A program made the position numbers and the translations under genes. 64,000 nt of DNA from the NCBI GenBank assembly GCA_013368315.1, contig JAACJM010000359.1, forward strand, positions 1-64,000, in the 5' to 3' direction. Of this stretch, positions 23,353 to 35,200 are shown piece after piece; position 1 is the stretch's first letter; each line of letters begins with the position of its first letter. Source of the stretch: Tetrapyrgos nigripes (taxonomy: Eukaryota; Basidiomycota; Agaricomycetes; Agaricales; Campanellaceae). Under the pieces are notes generated by a model. It made no database searches and was not told the origin of the DNA. It saw only the letters and a list, made by a program, of their open reading frames with translations.

Positions 23353-24189
23353 ATGCTGCGCTAGCAGCGCTAAGAATGGTCACAAGGATCTCATCAAGCG
23401 ATGATCCTGCTCTGCCATTGGCCATATTTTGAGACTTCACAGCTAATAATTGGAGGCCCATATGATTCGTGTCAAGAAGCTAACAGTGAAGGTAATCTGC
23501 GAACATCGAGACAATTTGCGGCTGCCTCTTAGTCAGCCGGCACAAGAAACTGCGGCTTTCCCCAGCTCCCCTTCTTGCATAGTTCCAGAGTCCATTTTTC
23601 GTTGCTCGACGGTCTTTACACGTCGTCCGCTCCCATTACACTCTCTTTATTATTCTACGTCATTATTCGCTTCAGCGCATTGTGCAAGGACATGGTCTCG
23701 CATACCACCTCATTTGATAAGGCCATGCTCATTGTGATTTCCATACCCATGCACCTTACGCTGACCCGCCTTCTTGACCTCATTCACGAACTCATTCTCC
23801 TTGCCGTGAAGCGGATCGCCCCGCATCCTCACCTTCATTCCAATCACAGGGCACTCTTCCTCATCGCCGCATGCATCGCACTAGAAGTGTTCCTTCTGCT
23901 TCATCTGACTCCAAAAGAGAAGGAATCTACGGCCAAGCTTGTGGCGAACTAGAGAAGTCGGCAGAAGGGTGAAGAGCAGTCCCCGAGAGGAAGCAAGTTC
24001 TGTTGGGCCCGTTTTACGCTGGTTTAGGTGGTGGATTGTCGATTTGTGAGTCTGGTTGTTTCAATTTTTACTTAATGATTTAACCAACAAGGTTGCGTTG
24101 CCTGACCTTTTCAGACTTTACGATATCTGGTGTCAGTCTCCTGAAGATATGTCTGCTTTCGCCCTCCTCCTTGCCTTGTCCGAATCCCA

Positions 24190-24410
24190 AGCCAAATCGA
24201 CTCCGACGCCATTGTCCCCACCAACTGTTTCCGTGACACTGACTGCGAAATGGTCTTCCGCACTGACAGTGGTGATTCCGTCGGCATCATCCAACACAAA
24301 TCCACTCCAACGCCACTGTCCCCACCGACTGTTTTCATGACGCTGATCGCGAAATGGTCCTTCACACTGACAGTGGTGATTCCGTCGCCATCCAACACAA
24401 ATCCGATGTG
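24190..24410. repeat. Tandem duplication, about 108 bp per unit
   Basis: Two consecutive units share AATCCACTCC/AAATCGACTCC, CGCCA(C/T)TGTCCCCACC, GCGAAATGGTC and ACTGACAGTGGTGATTCCGTC. Confidence 0.75.
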
Positions 24411-24672
24411 ACGCCAGTCGATTATTTCGAAAAATGGTATCACGCATTTTAGAAGGCGCTTAGCAAGTCATTTCTCTGCGTTTTCTGCCTGCAAAACGTC
24501 GATGCCAGTGTACACAAAGTTGGATTCTGGTATTGTCCTGAACTCACCTACGTTTGCTGCTCCTGCCTATGATGCCAGGAATATCTCAAATCCTCAGCTA
24601 CTCAACGTCAACATTGACTGAGTAGTCTCTGATGACTGTCGTCCGGCACCAATTAGCACCTCTCGTTCTGCT

Positions 24673-26441
24673 ATGCCAACCATGGGTGGCTTGCTTGCAC
24701 CGCCATCTTCTGCTGGCACCGAACCCAGCAACAACCAAGGTTCCATTGCCTTGGGTTCCATGCGTTCCATGCGTTCTCTAGCGCATATCAGCAGCTGGGC
24801 ACAGCTGAAGAACGGCGCTCCTGGTGATGATGCTCCTATGGAGAAGAAAGACGAGAGGAAAGGCAAGGAGAACGACAAGAAGACTAAAGCCAAAGGCGAG
24901 AAGAAATTCAAGGACGAGGATGAATCCACCAGAGAGAAGAAGAAGACAAGGAAGGACAAGGAGGATAAGAAGGAAAAGGAGAAGAAGGGCCGTGCCCAGA
25001 CTGTTCGCACTTCGTCGAGCAGCTTTGAGGCTGGTGCTCTAACAGCTGGTCCCGAGGCTGCACGGACTATGATGAGGAAGAAACGTAGTATTCTTGGTCT
25101 CGGTCTCCCGTTGACAATGAGACTCCCAGCTGTTCGTAGTGGCTCAACGACATCCTCTATCGGTGCTCCCAGCTCCATCGAAGGCAACATTGACAGCAAC
25201 ATTGACAACAACCGTCTTTCTGTCGAGTCAGCTGTTATGATGGCCGCTCGTGCACGTTCTGGTTCATGCATGTCGACCACGTCATCCTTGAGACCGTTGT
25301 CAACCACGTCTTTCAACTCGAGAACGTCGTCCGGTAGTTCTGGGGCAAGTATCAGATGGGATCAAGAAGGCTTGGAGACTGTTCGTGAGCAGAGGAGAAG
25401 ATAGAGGGAGACTAAGAGGCTCAGTCAGGAACAGGAAGACCGGGGGACGAATAAGAGGAAGAAGGGTGAAAAGGATTCCAGACGTGTCTCTTGTGAGGGC
25501 AGGAGAAGAACACCTCTTTCGGAGATCTTCCCAGACATCCACTCAGACGCCAGCTCATGGAGATCCTCTGGTCCTGGGCCTGGACATCTCGGTAGCTGTC
25601 TAATGGGAGCACCTTCCACTCCTCTTCCTCCACTTTAGTGACGTCTGGTCTTTCAACCTGAGATCGTCCAGATATGCATATGCAGACTCGGACTCAGAAC
25701 CCTCTGATGACGAAGCCTCATCTGCTCTTGCTTCCTCTACTGAGCCCTCCTCTGCAGACACCAAGCTCTGGAACGACCTTGACCTCTCTACACGCGAAGA
25801 ATCTGTCCAGTACAAACCAAACCCCTTCAGTATCGCCAAGATAAACGCTGCTTCTCATGCCAATGCTACTGCTAGTAAAGCTGAGAATGCTTCTACTTCT
25901 GCTTCCTCTTCCTCTTCGTCGTATGCGCATACTACGAAACCCAACACCAACACCACCACCCACGAAACCGGCACCTGTGAAAGGAAGCATCATCGATGGG
26001 CTCAAGAAGCAGGCAGAGAAGGTGCAGAGAAGTAAAGCTGAGAAGGAGCTGAAGGAGAAGGAGCTGTCGAAAACTGGTGCAACCACAGCTGCCGAATTGC
26101 CAGTCAAACCCGTTAACAAGAAATTTGTACTTCCAAGACCTATTATTTCGAACAACCCTCCATCCCATGCTTCGACGACGACTACCATCTCCTTGCTGCA
26201 TCCTGCACTCACGCAAGATGGTTCTTCCGCTGTGACCAATCTTCGGCCCAATGACTCTGTCTCCATCTCCTCATCTCATCTTGCTCCTTCCTTACCTGCT
26301 TTTGTGCCCGCTGCACTCGCCGAGAATACTCCACTTACATTACTAGCAAATCGAATGCATATAGCTACCTCACAAACTACCAAACTTGATGCCTTCTCTA
26401 ATAATCAGCTTCTATCCCGAAAAGTTGACCGGTTATCTTAG
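24673..26441 (+). pseudogene. Broken host-like gene fragment, Ser/Lys-rich protein
   Basis: From about 24673 the plus strand reads a Lys/Glu-rich segment (KKTRKDKEDKKEKEKK), then Ser-rich sequence and RWDQEGLETVREQRRR. A TAG at 25402-25404 is followed in the same frame by RETKRLSQEQED and EGRRRTPLSEIFPDI to 25638. Further readings in shifted frames give YADSDSEPSDDEASSA, QYKPNPFSIAKINAAS and KGSIIDGLKKQAEKVQ, the last reaching TAG at 26439-26441. At least one nonsense change and two frame shifts show decay. I do not recognise the family. The neighbour at 11145-12886 has a similar style and might derive from the same parent gene. Confidence 0.45.
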
Positions 26442-27382
26442 CCGTCACTTTTTGTAGTCTCCTAGTCGGATTTGTCCTGTGGAGAGACCCATTCCTTTGT
26501 GCACCTTCACCTTTTTCTTCTCTTATTGATACCGAAGTCATAGCTTATGCCACCTATGTCTTGCTGTCTTTCTTTTTTTTCTTGTATATTTCTCAGACGT
26601 TAAATCGTTCCGATGAACAGTTCTGGATGGCAGTAATTGATTCTCCCAAAAATGCAAGAGTAACATAGAACACATTGATGGCTATACATGCTGGGGTTAT
26701 ACTGGGATTGGTGACGAGGGATTTTTGCAGGATAGTGTTCTAGTAATTCCCTGTCAATGGCGCTGTCTTTCTGAGGACCCCGTACTACCTTTTTTGATAT
26801 AGGAGCGCACCACATGCATCTGGTACGTACACACAAACTTAAACCGTGATAGCGACTGCTCAACCACCGCAGCAGCTTTAATTATGGCTCCAAAATTCTC
26901 GTACAATTTTGGTTTTTGTGGGCGTCGTCGTCAGGGTCTTTTTAGGTTGATCCAATGTCCATGGCAATCCCGCCTTCATTAAACGTCATGTAACTCAGTG
27001 CGTCATGTCATGCTTTTTTGGTATTTCAAACCGCGTACCTAAAGACAGACTGCAGATCTGGAACGGCGGTGAAGACTCTAAAAGCCATCCTTATCCTGAA
27101 GCCACCTCTCCTTGTTGTCCTCTTTTCGTGTCTCCTTCGTCCATAAAACTTGGTCCTACAAGTATGGCCGATACATACTTGTTTTTCGACCTTTTCTTTT
27201 CTCACAAGAAGCTTCCAAAGTCAATGCCCGATAGCCGCTTGAGCCGATCGATGTTCAGTCGTTGCAATGTCCACTAACCTGGTCATTCAACCCTCGAGTG
27301 GCTGCTCGTAAGCCTCAGAAGGTCTGTAGAGCCTCCATTTCTTCTAAAATAGTGCAAAACAACAGATCGAGGATTTCCTGTA
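26442..27382. other. Non-coding spacer
   Basis: No supported gene. It probably contains the 3' region of the broken gene before it and the promoter of the gene at 27486. Confidence 0.4.
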
Positions 27383-27392
27383 TAAAAGCCAG
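27383..27392 (+). promoter_or_regulatory. TATA box for the gene at 27486
   Basis: GTATAAAAGC at about 27382-27391 lies roughly 100 bases before ATG 27486, a normal core-promoter distance. It is followed by a CAACTTCACTCTCAAC pyrimidine/CAAC start-like region. Confidence 0.55.
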
Positions 27393-27485
27393 CTCGGTGA
27401 TATACACCCCAACTTCACTCTCAACTTTGATTCCAAGCCACCACTCGTTCTACTCCTCACTAGTCACATTCACTCATTTCTATCT

Positions 27486-28793
27486 ATGGCGTCAGACTTC
27501 CCTCCCTCCTTTCGACAGGACGCCTCCGTGCAGTGGTCATTTCAAAACTTCGTCGACTCTTACCTCTCTCACCGACATTATAGCGACAATATCGAGGATC
27601 CAGATTACAACTATGAGATCGCACTGGAAGATGAACGTCTCTACAAGGCGGAGGACAGAGCGGTGTGGTACAGTTCACGGGTCTACACGTCTTCAGGCCG
27701 TCCTATCCCCTATCCACCCTCTTACCCACCACAGACTGGCCCACTTCGGTTCCCCAACCTCGAAGAGCGTACAGGCTACGTTAGTGACAGGATTCTCACT
27801 AATCCCGCCCGGACTCAAGTACAGTATGACCAGCTGTGCGAGGACATATACTTGTATAGTCGAGAATCGACTCGAGTTCTCCAAGAGGCAACTAGAGTCA
27901 TGATGGAGAGGTTGAACAGCCTCCCCAACATGACTGCCTCCCTTCCTCCACAATTTCTTCCCAGTCCAGCTATACCGATGCCAGTGATTGTCTGGACCCC
28001 ACCAAATCACATCCATACACCGGCCCAACCACAGATCATTACGGTCCTTTCTCTTCGAGCTCCTCCTGCTGCCGTCACTGCTCCTCCTGCCACCGTCACC
28101 ACTCCTGCCAGCATCACTGCTCCTCCTGCCACCGTCACCACTCCTCCTGCCACCGCTCCTGCTAGCGTCACCGTTGCTGCTGGTTCTGCACCGACTGCCA
28201 GTGCCTCTGCCAGTGCCTCTGCACCTCCCTTCATTGTTTCTTCTTGGAATGATGGAATTCTCAGCATATCGTCTACTGCACCCCCCTCCTTACCCCCAAC
28301 GAACCCTTCCTTTTTCAATGCTACAGCCCCACCAACTACCATCGAAGTGGACGGTGGCCATCCTTGCATATTCCATCACTTGCCTGACGGGCTCTACACT
28401 ACACCAGGCCTATCCCGCACATATGCCTTTGTTGCCCCTACTCTGGATGGTGGTGACTCCGACCCAGAGCCTGTCCCTGCCAACCATCATCAGATTAACA
28501 TCCCAGGTTACCAGCACACGATGGAATTGGGGCGCCCTCATAGCTCCTTGACTTTTGATCTATTGCCGAAGCCTGCAGCACCCAAGAGAACTTCTGGCCA
28601 AAAGAAGAAAGTAAGCCTCTTACATAGATTTTTTGACATTTCTTTCCCTTGGCTCACCGATCTTTTTCAGTCCAACGCTCAATTTCCTTCAGCGTGCTCT
28701 GCTGGAACTTCAAACAAGTTCTCATGCAAACGATACCATGATGATGACGAAGGAGATGCTAGGCAGGTCAAGAAGGCCAAGGTATCACTCTAG
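27486..28793 (+). CDS. Hypothetical protein with Pro/Ala/Thr-rich middle
   Basis: Single long reading from ATG 27486, with a probable intron at 28611-28671 (GTAAGCCTC...TTTTTCAG). This gives about 415 residues. The N-terminal 150 residues are acidic and aromatic (SYLSHRHYSDNIEDPDYNY) and end in a helix-like stretch. Residues about 190-250 are low-complexity Ala/Pro/Thr/Val repeats of APPATVTTP type. The C-terminus has GHPCIFHHLPDGLYTTPGLS and a basic DARQVKKAKVSL tail resembling a nuclear localisation signal. No known domain is recognised. It lies inside the 22.1-kb insertion with its own TATA box, so it may be an element-encoded accessory protein. Confidence 0.6.
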   Translation: MASDFPPSFRQDASVQWSFQNFVDSYLSHRHYSDNIEDPDYNYEIALEDERLYKAEDRAVWYSSRVYTSSGRPIPYPPSYPPQTGPLRFPNLEERTGYVSDRILTNPARTQVQYDQLCEDIYLYSRESTRVLQEATRVMMERLNSLPNMTASLPPQFLPSPAIPMPVIVWTPPNHIHTPAQPQIITVLSLRAPPAAVTAPPATVTTPASITAPPATVTTPPATAPASVTVAAGSAPTASASASASAPPFIVSSWNDGILSISSTAPPSLPPTNPSFFNATAPPTTIEVDGGHPCIFHHLPDGLYTTPGLSRTYAFVAPTLDGGDSDPEPVPANHHQINIPGYQHTMELGRPHSSLTFDLLPKPAAPKRTSGQKKKVSLLHRFFDISFPWLTDLFQSNAQFPSACSAGTSNKFSCKRYHDDDEGDARQVKKAKVSL

Positions 28794-28869
28794 TAGAGCG
28801 TAGTAGACTCTTCTTTCCATGGACTACCAATGACTTAGCACTACGTTGCACTCTTATACCTATTGATCG

Positions 28870-28935
28870 CTGACGACTTGCATTTATATACATCCATAGC
28901 TGATGACTTGCATTTATATACCTCCGTAGCTAATG
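28870..28935. repeat. Short tandem repeat downstream of the gene at 27486
   Basis: Two units of about 31 bases containing GACTTGCATTTATATAC followed by ATCCATAG or CTCCGTAG. Further TATATACC copies continue to about 29030. Confidence 0.6.
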
Positions 28936-29171
28936 ACTGATACTCTCATATACCTATTGACCACTGATCTTCCACTCTTTACTCTCTATGCTCTCTTATA
29001 TACCTAATATTGACCGCTACTGTATATACCAAAGAACTGCTGATCTTCGGCGCTCAATGTTGATCTTCGCCTGATTCGTTTAACTCAATTTGCCCGATTT
29101 TTGCCCGATTGCCCGATTTGCCCGTAAATTTAAAGGTCTCATGACTTATTGGTCCTTTACACTGAACCACC

Positions 29172-31091
29172 ATGAGCCTTCCTCCCGTGTCTGTTCCTCC
29201 TGCGTCTATTCCTCTCCGCCCCAGCAATTCCCAAACCACACCTGCTCTCAATGAGCTTCAAACTCACAAGCGTTCACATGCTGACTCTCAGGAACAGGAG
29301 AACAACGTTCAATCAGTACCTCAAGAAGCATTAGAGCGCATCGGCAACGCCAAAAAACGCAAACGCAACCAAATGTGAGTCACAACTCTTCTTCTAACTT
29401 ATTATCTAGTAACGCCTTACTTTCTTTAAGGCAGGAATCCCTGAAACCCTTTCGCTATGCCGCTCAATGGTTTTACAGAATGAGGTCTCCTTACACTGGC
29501 ATTGGTAACGTCTGCCATGTCAGCTGGGCCCTAGATGGAAACCCTGACGACCCAATCTTGGAAGACTTGTAAGTCCTGTCATGTCCAGGCCTTCCATTGT
29601 ATACTAACACAAGTTAAAGATCAGACGCCGATAAAGAGTGGCACAAGCAGGTATATCACAAGTTTTTGAACCGCGTACCTGGTCTTCAAAAACACCTCTT
29701 GGAGCTAATGGGTAGAGAATCGACTGCTGACCTTGAACACTTCATTACATGGGTACGTCGTCATCGCCATCATTGTTACCTTTGCTTTTCATTTTCGCCA
29801 TCATTGTTACCTTCTGCCTTTGCTTTTCGTTTTCGCCCTCATTGTTACCTTCTGCCTTTGCCTTTCGTTTTCTCGTTTCTGACGTAAGCTTGTAGTTGAA
29901 ACAACAAGCAAGCCAAGCTCGATGCTCTGATACCAACCTTTTGAAGTCGAAAATACTATCTTATATGCTTTCAAAACCTCTCTCTGATCTTCTCAACCCT
30001 CCCCTGTCCCCGGATGAAGTCTCAAAGTCTGCTCGTGGATTCACTCACCCTCATACCAGCATGCTCCTTTGCCCTCTGAAATTAAGAGAGGCCTTCGTCA
30101 GAAACCCAGAGAAGTAGATCCCAACTCTGTCTTGTTTTTGTTCTCTGTACTAACGTTATCCACAGGGTGAGGACTAAGATGAAGGATGGTGCCTCAAAAG
30201 TCGACAACTCCAGCCTTCCATGGTTTTGCTACGACCCAGAACTGTATCAACCAAAAAACAAGTATCAAGGTCTCTTTCGCTCTCCTATTTTGGTCAGGGT
30301 GAGCTTCCTCCAATTGTTCTATGCTCAGCTCATACTAATACTCTGAGTCATATACAGACTGCCCGTGCTTTTTTATTTGGCGAGTCCCGTGCCATTAACG
30401 GTATCAGTGACTACTCGAAGGCACCTCGCAACTCTAATGCCCGCAGCAATGGCATCAAACGGATCGAGCCTGGTTTCATTGCCATGGTTTGCTGCCAAGT
30501 GAGTACTGTTCTTCTATCATGGCTTTCTGCTAATGTCTCTTTCTTTATAGGTAAGGTTTGCACTCTCTGATGTAGAAAGCTGGGAAATCATGGATCGAAA
30601 ATTTCGCTATGACACCTTCCACAAGGATGTTGTCTCAAGATTTCAGACTGGTAGCAAAAAGTGGGCTGTAGACACGCTAACATGGTGGGATAAGTAAATC
30701 ATTTGTTCCCCCTCTTCATTGCAAGTTGGTGACTTTGTGCAGACAGGTCTTTGGCAAGATTCCCGATGATGATGACGATGATGCAACAGACTCTGACGCC
30801 GAGTCTGAAGATGAAAACGAACATTTTCAGTGCCTTGCCAAGGAAATGGCTGCTGCTGAGGACGCTGAAGAGGCTGCTAAAAGCTTACCTACTGCTATTG
30901 CTACCTCGACGTCCACTGCTATCACAACATCCACTGCTATCACTAACTCAACATCCACTGTCTCCACTCTAACATCCACTGTTGCCGTTGTCCCTGGTAC
31001 TACCAGTGAACTGTCTCCTCCTGTCGCTCCTAGTGCTTCATCCAGTGTCGTCAATCCTACCGCTGCGGCAACAGGGACAGTGGCTGTGTAG
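29172..31091 (+). CDS. DUF6698-type protein, function unknown
   Basis: Multi-exon gene from ATG 29172 to TAG 31089-31091. The N-terminus is Ser/Pro-rich with a basic KKRKRNQ run. The conserved part includes SDADKEWHKQVYHKFLNRVPGL, KSARGFTHPHTSMLLCPL, LPWFCYDPELYQPKN, GLFRSPILVR, VRFALSDVESWEIMDRKF and DTLTWWDKQVFGK. This is the order I know for the DUF6698 family of agaric fungi. The C-terminus is acidic (DDDDDDATDSDAESEDENE), then Thr/Ser-rich repeats (STAITTSTAIT). The family is greatly expanded in Agaricomycetes and often sits among transposons; no biochemical role is known to me. No disruption seen in the exons read. Confidence 0.7.
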
Positions 31092-32244
31092 TTGCTTCTT
31101 GGTCTTCGTTTTCGCCTGTCTCCATCTCTATCCATCCCTTTTGCTTCCACTTCTATACCCTTCGTATCATCTCATTGCCTAATACCCAAATCTGCTGTGA
31201 TTGCCTATACCTTTTTGTCTCCTTGATTACATATCCGTCTATGTTATCATCGCCACTATCCTATTATTGCTATCCTACCTAGTATTCCATCATCATTATC
31301 ATTACCTGTTTTGTAAATGTAGTCATCACCTCCAATGTGATTGAGACTTTTTTCACTGCTATGTACGATAATAAATTTATGGCCGAGATTCTCCAGCAGA
31401 CTGTTGACTCAGACAGGCTCAAACAGCATCTTCTTGCTTATGACATGGAGATGACTTGTCCGCCTTGCAGTTTACCATTTGAAATACGAAGCTTGCAGCT
31501 ACTGAAAGGATACCTTTTCTCACAGTTCAGCTTAGATGAACCAGGCGGTTAAGGGCAAAATTACACTTGCCCCTTGTCAAGAATGAGAGGTGTTCAGGGC
31601 TTACCACTGCTACTAGAATTACTGTGTACCTAAGTTTAGGAACTATAAGTCGTCCTACATATCCCAGTATTTTTCTGTGACATCCGACTCTTGCCATAAT
31701 AGTGAGCACTTCAACGGTTAGTAGAAGTTCACTGTATCTAAGGTGTGTGAGCCTTGTCTTTCTCGTAAGTGATATCTTTCAGTCTTGGCTTGTACTTCTG
31801 GAAATGATCTTTTGTCGTCCAGCTGTAAGTAGATAGATAGCTTCTTTAAGACATGTCAGAAAGACATGCCATGTAGTGTCAAAGATTATCTCAAACCACT
31901 CAAATCCCAACTTCTTTTCCGACGTTCTTCCCAAGTGGAAGATTTCCGATGTCAGTCTAAGACAAGTCACACTTATGAATCTCACATGTAACATCTTTTG
32001 TCTTTAGCTTATTTCCTCCTATGGGTTCCATATCCTTTTTTGTTTCGATAAGTGTAGGTAGATCCATGGATACTGCAATTCAAGCATACAATATCGAGAT
32101 TGTTCTTTCAAATATAATTTTGATGCCGAACTTTATTTTTGACCTCGTACTTAAATACAGGATTTTGGATAGCAGTTTAAGGTCTGGAATAATAGTTATC
32201 ACCTACGACAGCTTATGCGGCTTGTCTTTGCTCAGAAGATACTC
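31092..32244. other. Right subterminal region of the insertion
   Basis: No supported gene. Short readings (for example 31337-31552 on the plus strand) have no recognisable motif. AT-rich DNA leads to the right terminal repeat at 32245. Confidence 0.45.
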
Positions 32245-32256
32245 GCTTTTTTTGTG
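32245..32256 (-). repeat. Right terminal inverted repeat of the 22.1-kb insertion
   Basis: GCTTTTTTTGTG, followed by AT at 32257-32258 and then LINE ORF2 codons. Confidence 0.65.
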
Positions 32257-32258
32257 AT

Positions 32259-35200
32259 GAAGTCTATGAGAAGAACTCCCAACGAATGGCCAACCTTGCT
32301 GGCAAATACCATGACAAACTCCAGTCCCAAGGAATAGCTGAAACAGACGAAATAGCACGGGAACGGGCTATCGAAACTGTTCTGAACAACCTTGATAGGA
32401 CGCTGACAACAGTGCAAAAAGCTGAGCTTGCGACAAAACTAGATGGAGAAGACGTACTGCAAGCGCTGAGACTAACCCAAAACAACACGTCACCTGGAAT
32501 TGATGGGGCCCCCTATGAGCTTTGGAAGTGCATCAATGACAAATTTGACGAAGACACCGCGCTAGGTCGACCCACTTTCGACGTTATCAAACTGATGACA
32601 GCGGCCTTCAATGATATTGAAGGACACGGAGTAGCAGAAGGAACACAATTTGCAGATGGCTGGATGTGTCCCCTATATAAGAAAAAAGACCGTACAGACA
32701 TCGCTAACTACCGGCCAATCACTTTACTGAATACAGACTACAAAATCTTCACCAAGGCCCTAACCATGAAACTGGGGAAAGTAGCCCCAGACCTGCTTCA
32801 CCCAAATCAAGCCGGCTTTGTACAGGGCAGGAGAATCACAGACCAAACGCAGCTAATCCGGATGGTCATGTATTATGCAGAAGCTACCGAGCAAAACGGC
32901 CTGATAGTATCCCTAGATCAGGAAAAGGCGTATGACAAAGTAGCCCATGACTACCTATGGAAGGTCCTAGAAAAATTTGAATTCCCGCCAGCCTTCATCA
33001 ACACTCTCAAACATCTATATGGTGAAGCTCACACGACGGTCATGATAAATGGATACAAGAGCCCTAAATATAGAGTAACGAGGGGCGTACGACAAGGAGA
33101 CCCACTCTCCTGTCTAATCTTTGATCTTGCAATAGAACCACTAGCTGCGATGCTACGCAATTCAAACCTAAAAGGCTTTGAGATCCCCGGTGCAGAAGAG
33201 CGATTAATAGCGAACCTGTTCGCAGATGATACAACCACCTTCCTTTCGGCCGCCGACGATTTTGAAGATCTACAGCACATCCTAGACACTTGGTGCCTCG
33301 CCTCTAGAGCGAGATTTAATATCGCGAAAACGGAGATCATACCAATAGGAAGTGAAGAATATCGGAAGCAGGTTATACTCACTAGGAAAACTAACCCGAT
33401 TACCTCCCCGCTACCATCACATCTCCACATTGCAGAAGACGGCGAAGCAATCCGAATAATAGGTGCCTGGTATGGAAATAATATCAGCTCCACGCAGATA
33501 TGGGCACCAACCCTAGAAAAAATTGATACCACCCTGGGACGTTGGGCATCGAGCTCGCCAACGATGGAGGGGAGAAGACACATCATCCAGATGTTCCCAG
33601 GAGGAATGACGCAGTACCTTACCCAAGTACAAGGCATGCCCAAATCCATTGAAAAACGCCTAACCAAACGAATCAATAATTACATCTGGGCCGAGAAAGA
33701 AAAAAACCCTGTCAGCAAAATCGTAGTACAGGGCCCCATACGAAAAGGAGCGAGGAAAGTTCTTGACATCGAGTCAAGGAATGAAGCAATTGCAATCATG
33801 TGGCTTAAATCATACTTAAACTTTGGACCTAACAGACCACTATGGGCCCTAGTAGCTGACGTGCTCTTTGCCCTGAAAGTCCCAGCGTCTGAAAGAAACG
33901 TTGACCCTAGAGTCCGTGTAAACATCTTCCTCCAAACCTGGAACTCGTATACCAATAAGCAACCAATCCCCGAACTAAAATTACTCACTGACACTGCCCG
34001 AAAATATGGCTTAACGGTTACAGGCATCGCAGTCTCTCGGAACATCCTCCGACAAATGCCAGTCTGGTACCACTGCCAAGCCGACCCTAGTATACGCTAT
34101 CTGAACTCCTCAGAAGCGAGCCGGTGCCTGAGGACGAAACATCAAATCCTGACAGTGGGCGAGGCGGAAGACCTCGCACTGGTACTCACCCAGACCCAGC
34201 ACAATCTCCACCGAGACTGCCCCTGCCCTGATTGTGCCCACATACGCCAGCACTACGACTGCCAGAACCCAAACGCCTGTATGGTCCGAGCCCAACAACT
34301 GCTGGACACACTACCCTCTAAATGGGACCCGAGGAGCGACCTACCAGAGGACCACGAGTTATCCCCTGCACTCCTCAACGCTGCCCGCACCGACGGGTGG
34401 GAGCCCTTTGACCAGACCATCACTACCGATGGAGACCTATCCGACATCTTCAGGATATTTGTGGACAAAAAAGTGAAACCGACGACTAACTCGCATATCC
34501 CACACCACGAAACACTACCAGAAGGGGCTAACCCAAAGATCACACTAGCAATAGACGGATCCTGCATCAATAACGGTGAAGAGAACGCGAGGGCGGGAGC
34601 TGGGATTTTCGTTGAGGATAACCATGATCTGAACAGGAAAATCAAGCTGCCACTATACATCGCCCAGTCCAACCAAACCGGGGAACTTGTTGCTGCGAAA
34701 GTGGCGGCAGAAACAACACCCCAGTATCTACAACTAAACATTGAGACGGACTCGAAATATGTCTTAAACCTGCTTACCAGAGATATGAGACAACATGAAG
34801 ATGAGGGATATACCACCACAGCAAACCCCGACCTTGTCCAAAGCACAGTAGCCAGCTTCCGTGCACGAACGACCCTTACCCGCCTGAAGTGGGTGAAGGG
34901 ACACGCTGGTAACGCCAGAAATGAAGGAGCGGATACCCTGGCAAAACTGGCACTAGACAAGCACAGACCGAGTTACATCAACACGACACCGATGCCAACC
35001 CTACAAGTCCATGGAGCCAAATTAAAATCCATGACCCAAGCTCTCGCGTATCAAGTGATCCTCCAACGAAAAAGTAATGACGGTGCCACGGACCGACCAA
35101 GGACTAAGACAAATATCAGCTTTGTGAAAGCCTGCATAAACCAGAAGTTTGAGTACATACCAACTGATGCAGCCTTCTGGGCTTCGATACGACACAAAGA

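Larger units (their letters stand above)
21724..24672. other. Gene-poor stretch with repeats
   Basis: No convincing gene. It contains a segment with inverted ends (22111-23352) flanked by 31-bp direct repeats, and a tandem duplication (about 24190-24410). A plus-strand reading at 23575-23952 has hydrophobic leucine-rich stretches but no recognisable family. Confidence 0.5.
10152..32256. mobile_element. 22.1-kb insertion, probable Plavaka/CACTA-like cargo transposon
   Basis: The segment begins CACAAAAAATGC and ends GCTTTTTTTGTG, a 12-bp terminal inverted repeat with one mismatch. It is flanked by AT on both sides (10150-10151 and 32257-32258). Removing it with one AT joins ...GAA GAA CAT to GAA GTC TAT... 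in frame, restoring LINE ORF2. CAC...GTG ends with a 2-3 bp duplication are the CACTA/EnSpm pattern, and the segment contains a Plavaka transposase (17220-21723). It also carries a TET/JBP-like gene, a DUF6698 protein, an unrecognised protein and two broken host-like gene pieces. It is itself hit by a Tc1/mariner element and MITEs. A stack of several insertions inside one older boundary is the main alternative. Confidence 0.7.

Noticed and set aside
23353..23372. Hairpin GCTGC-GCTA-GCAGC followed by GCTAA, as at a Helitron 3' end
   Set aside because: Helitrons end CTRR and insert next to T; here G follows, no TC 5' end was found, and no Rep/helicase gene is present.
24056..24340. Plus-strand reading with a hydrophobic start as a gene
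   Set aside because: It runs over the tandem duplication in arbitrary frame and has no splice support or family motif.
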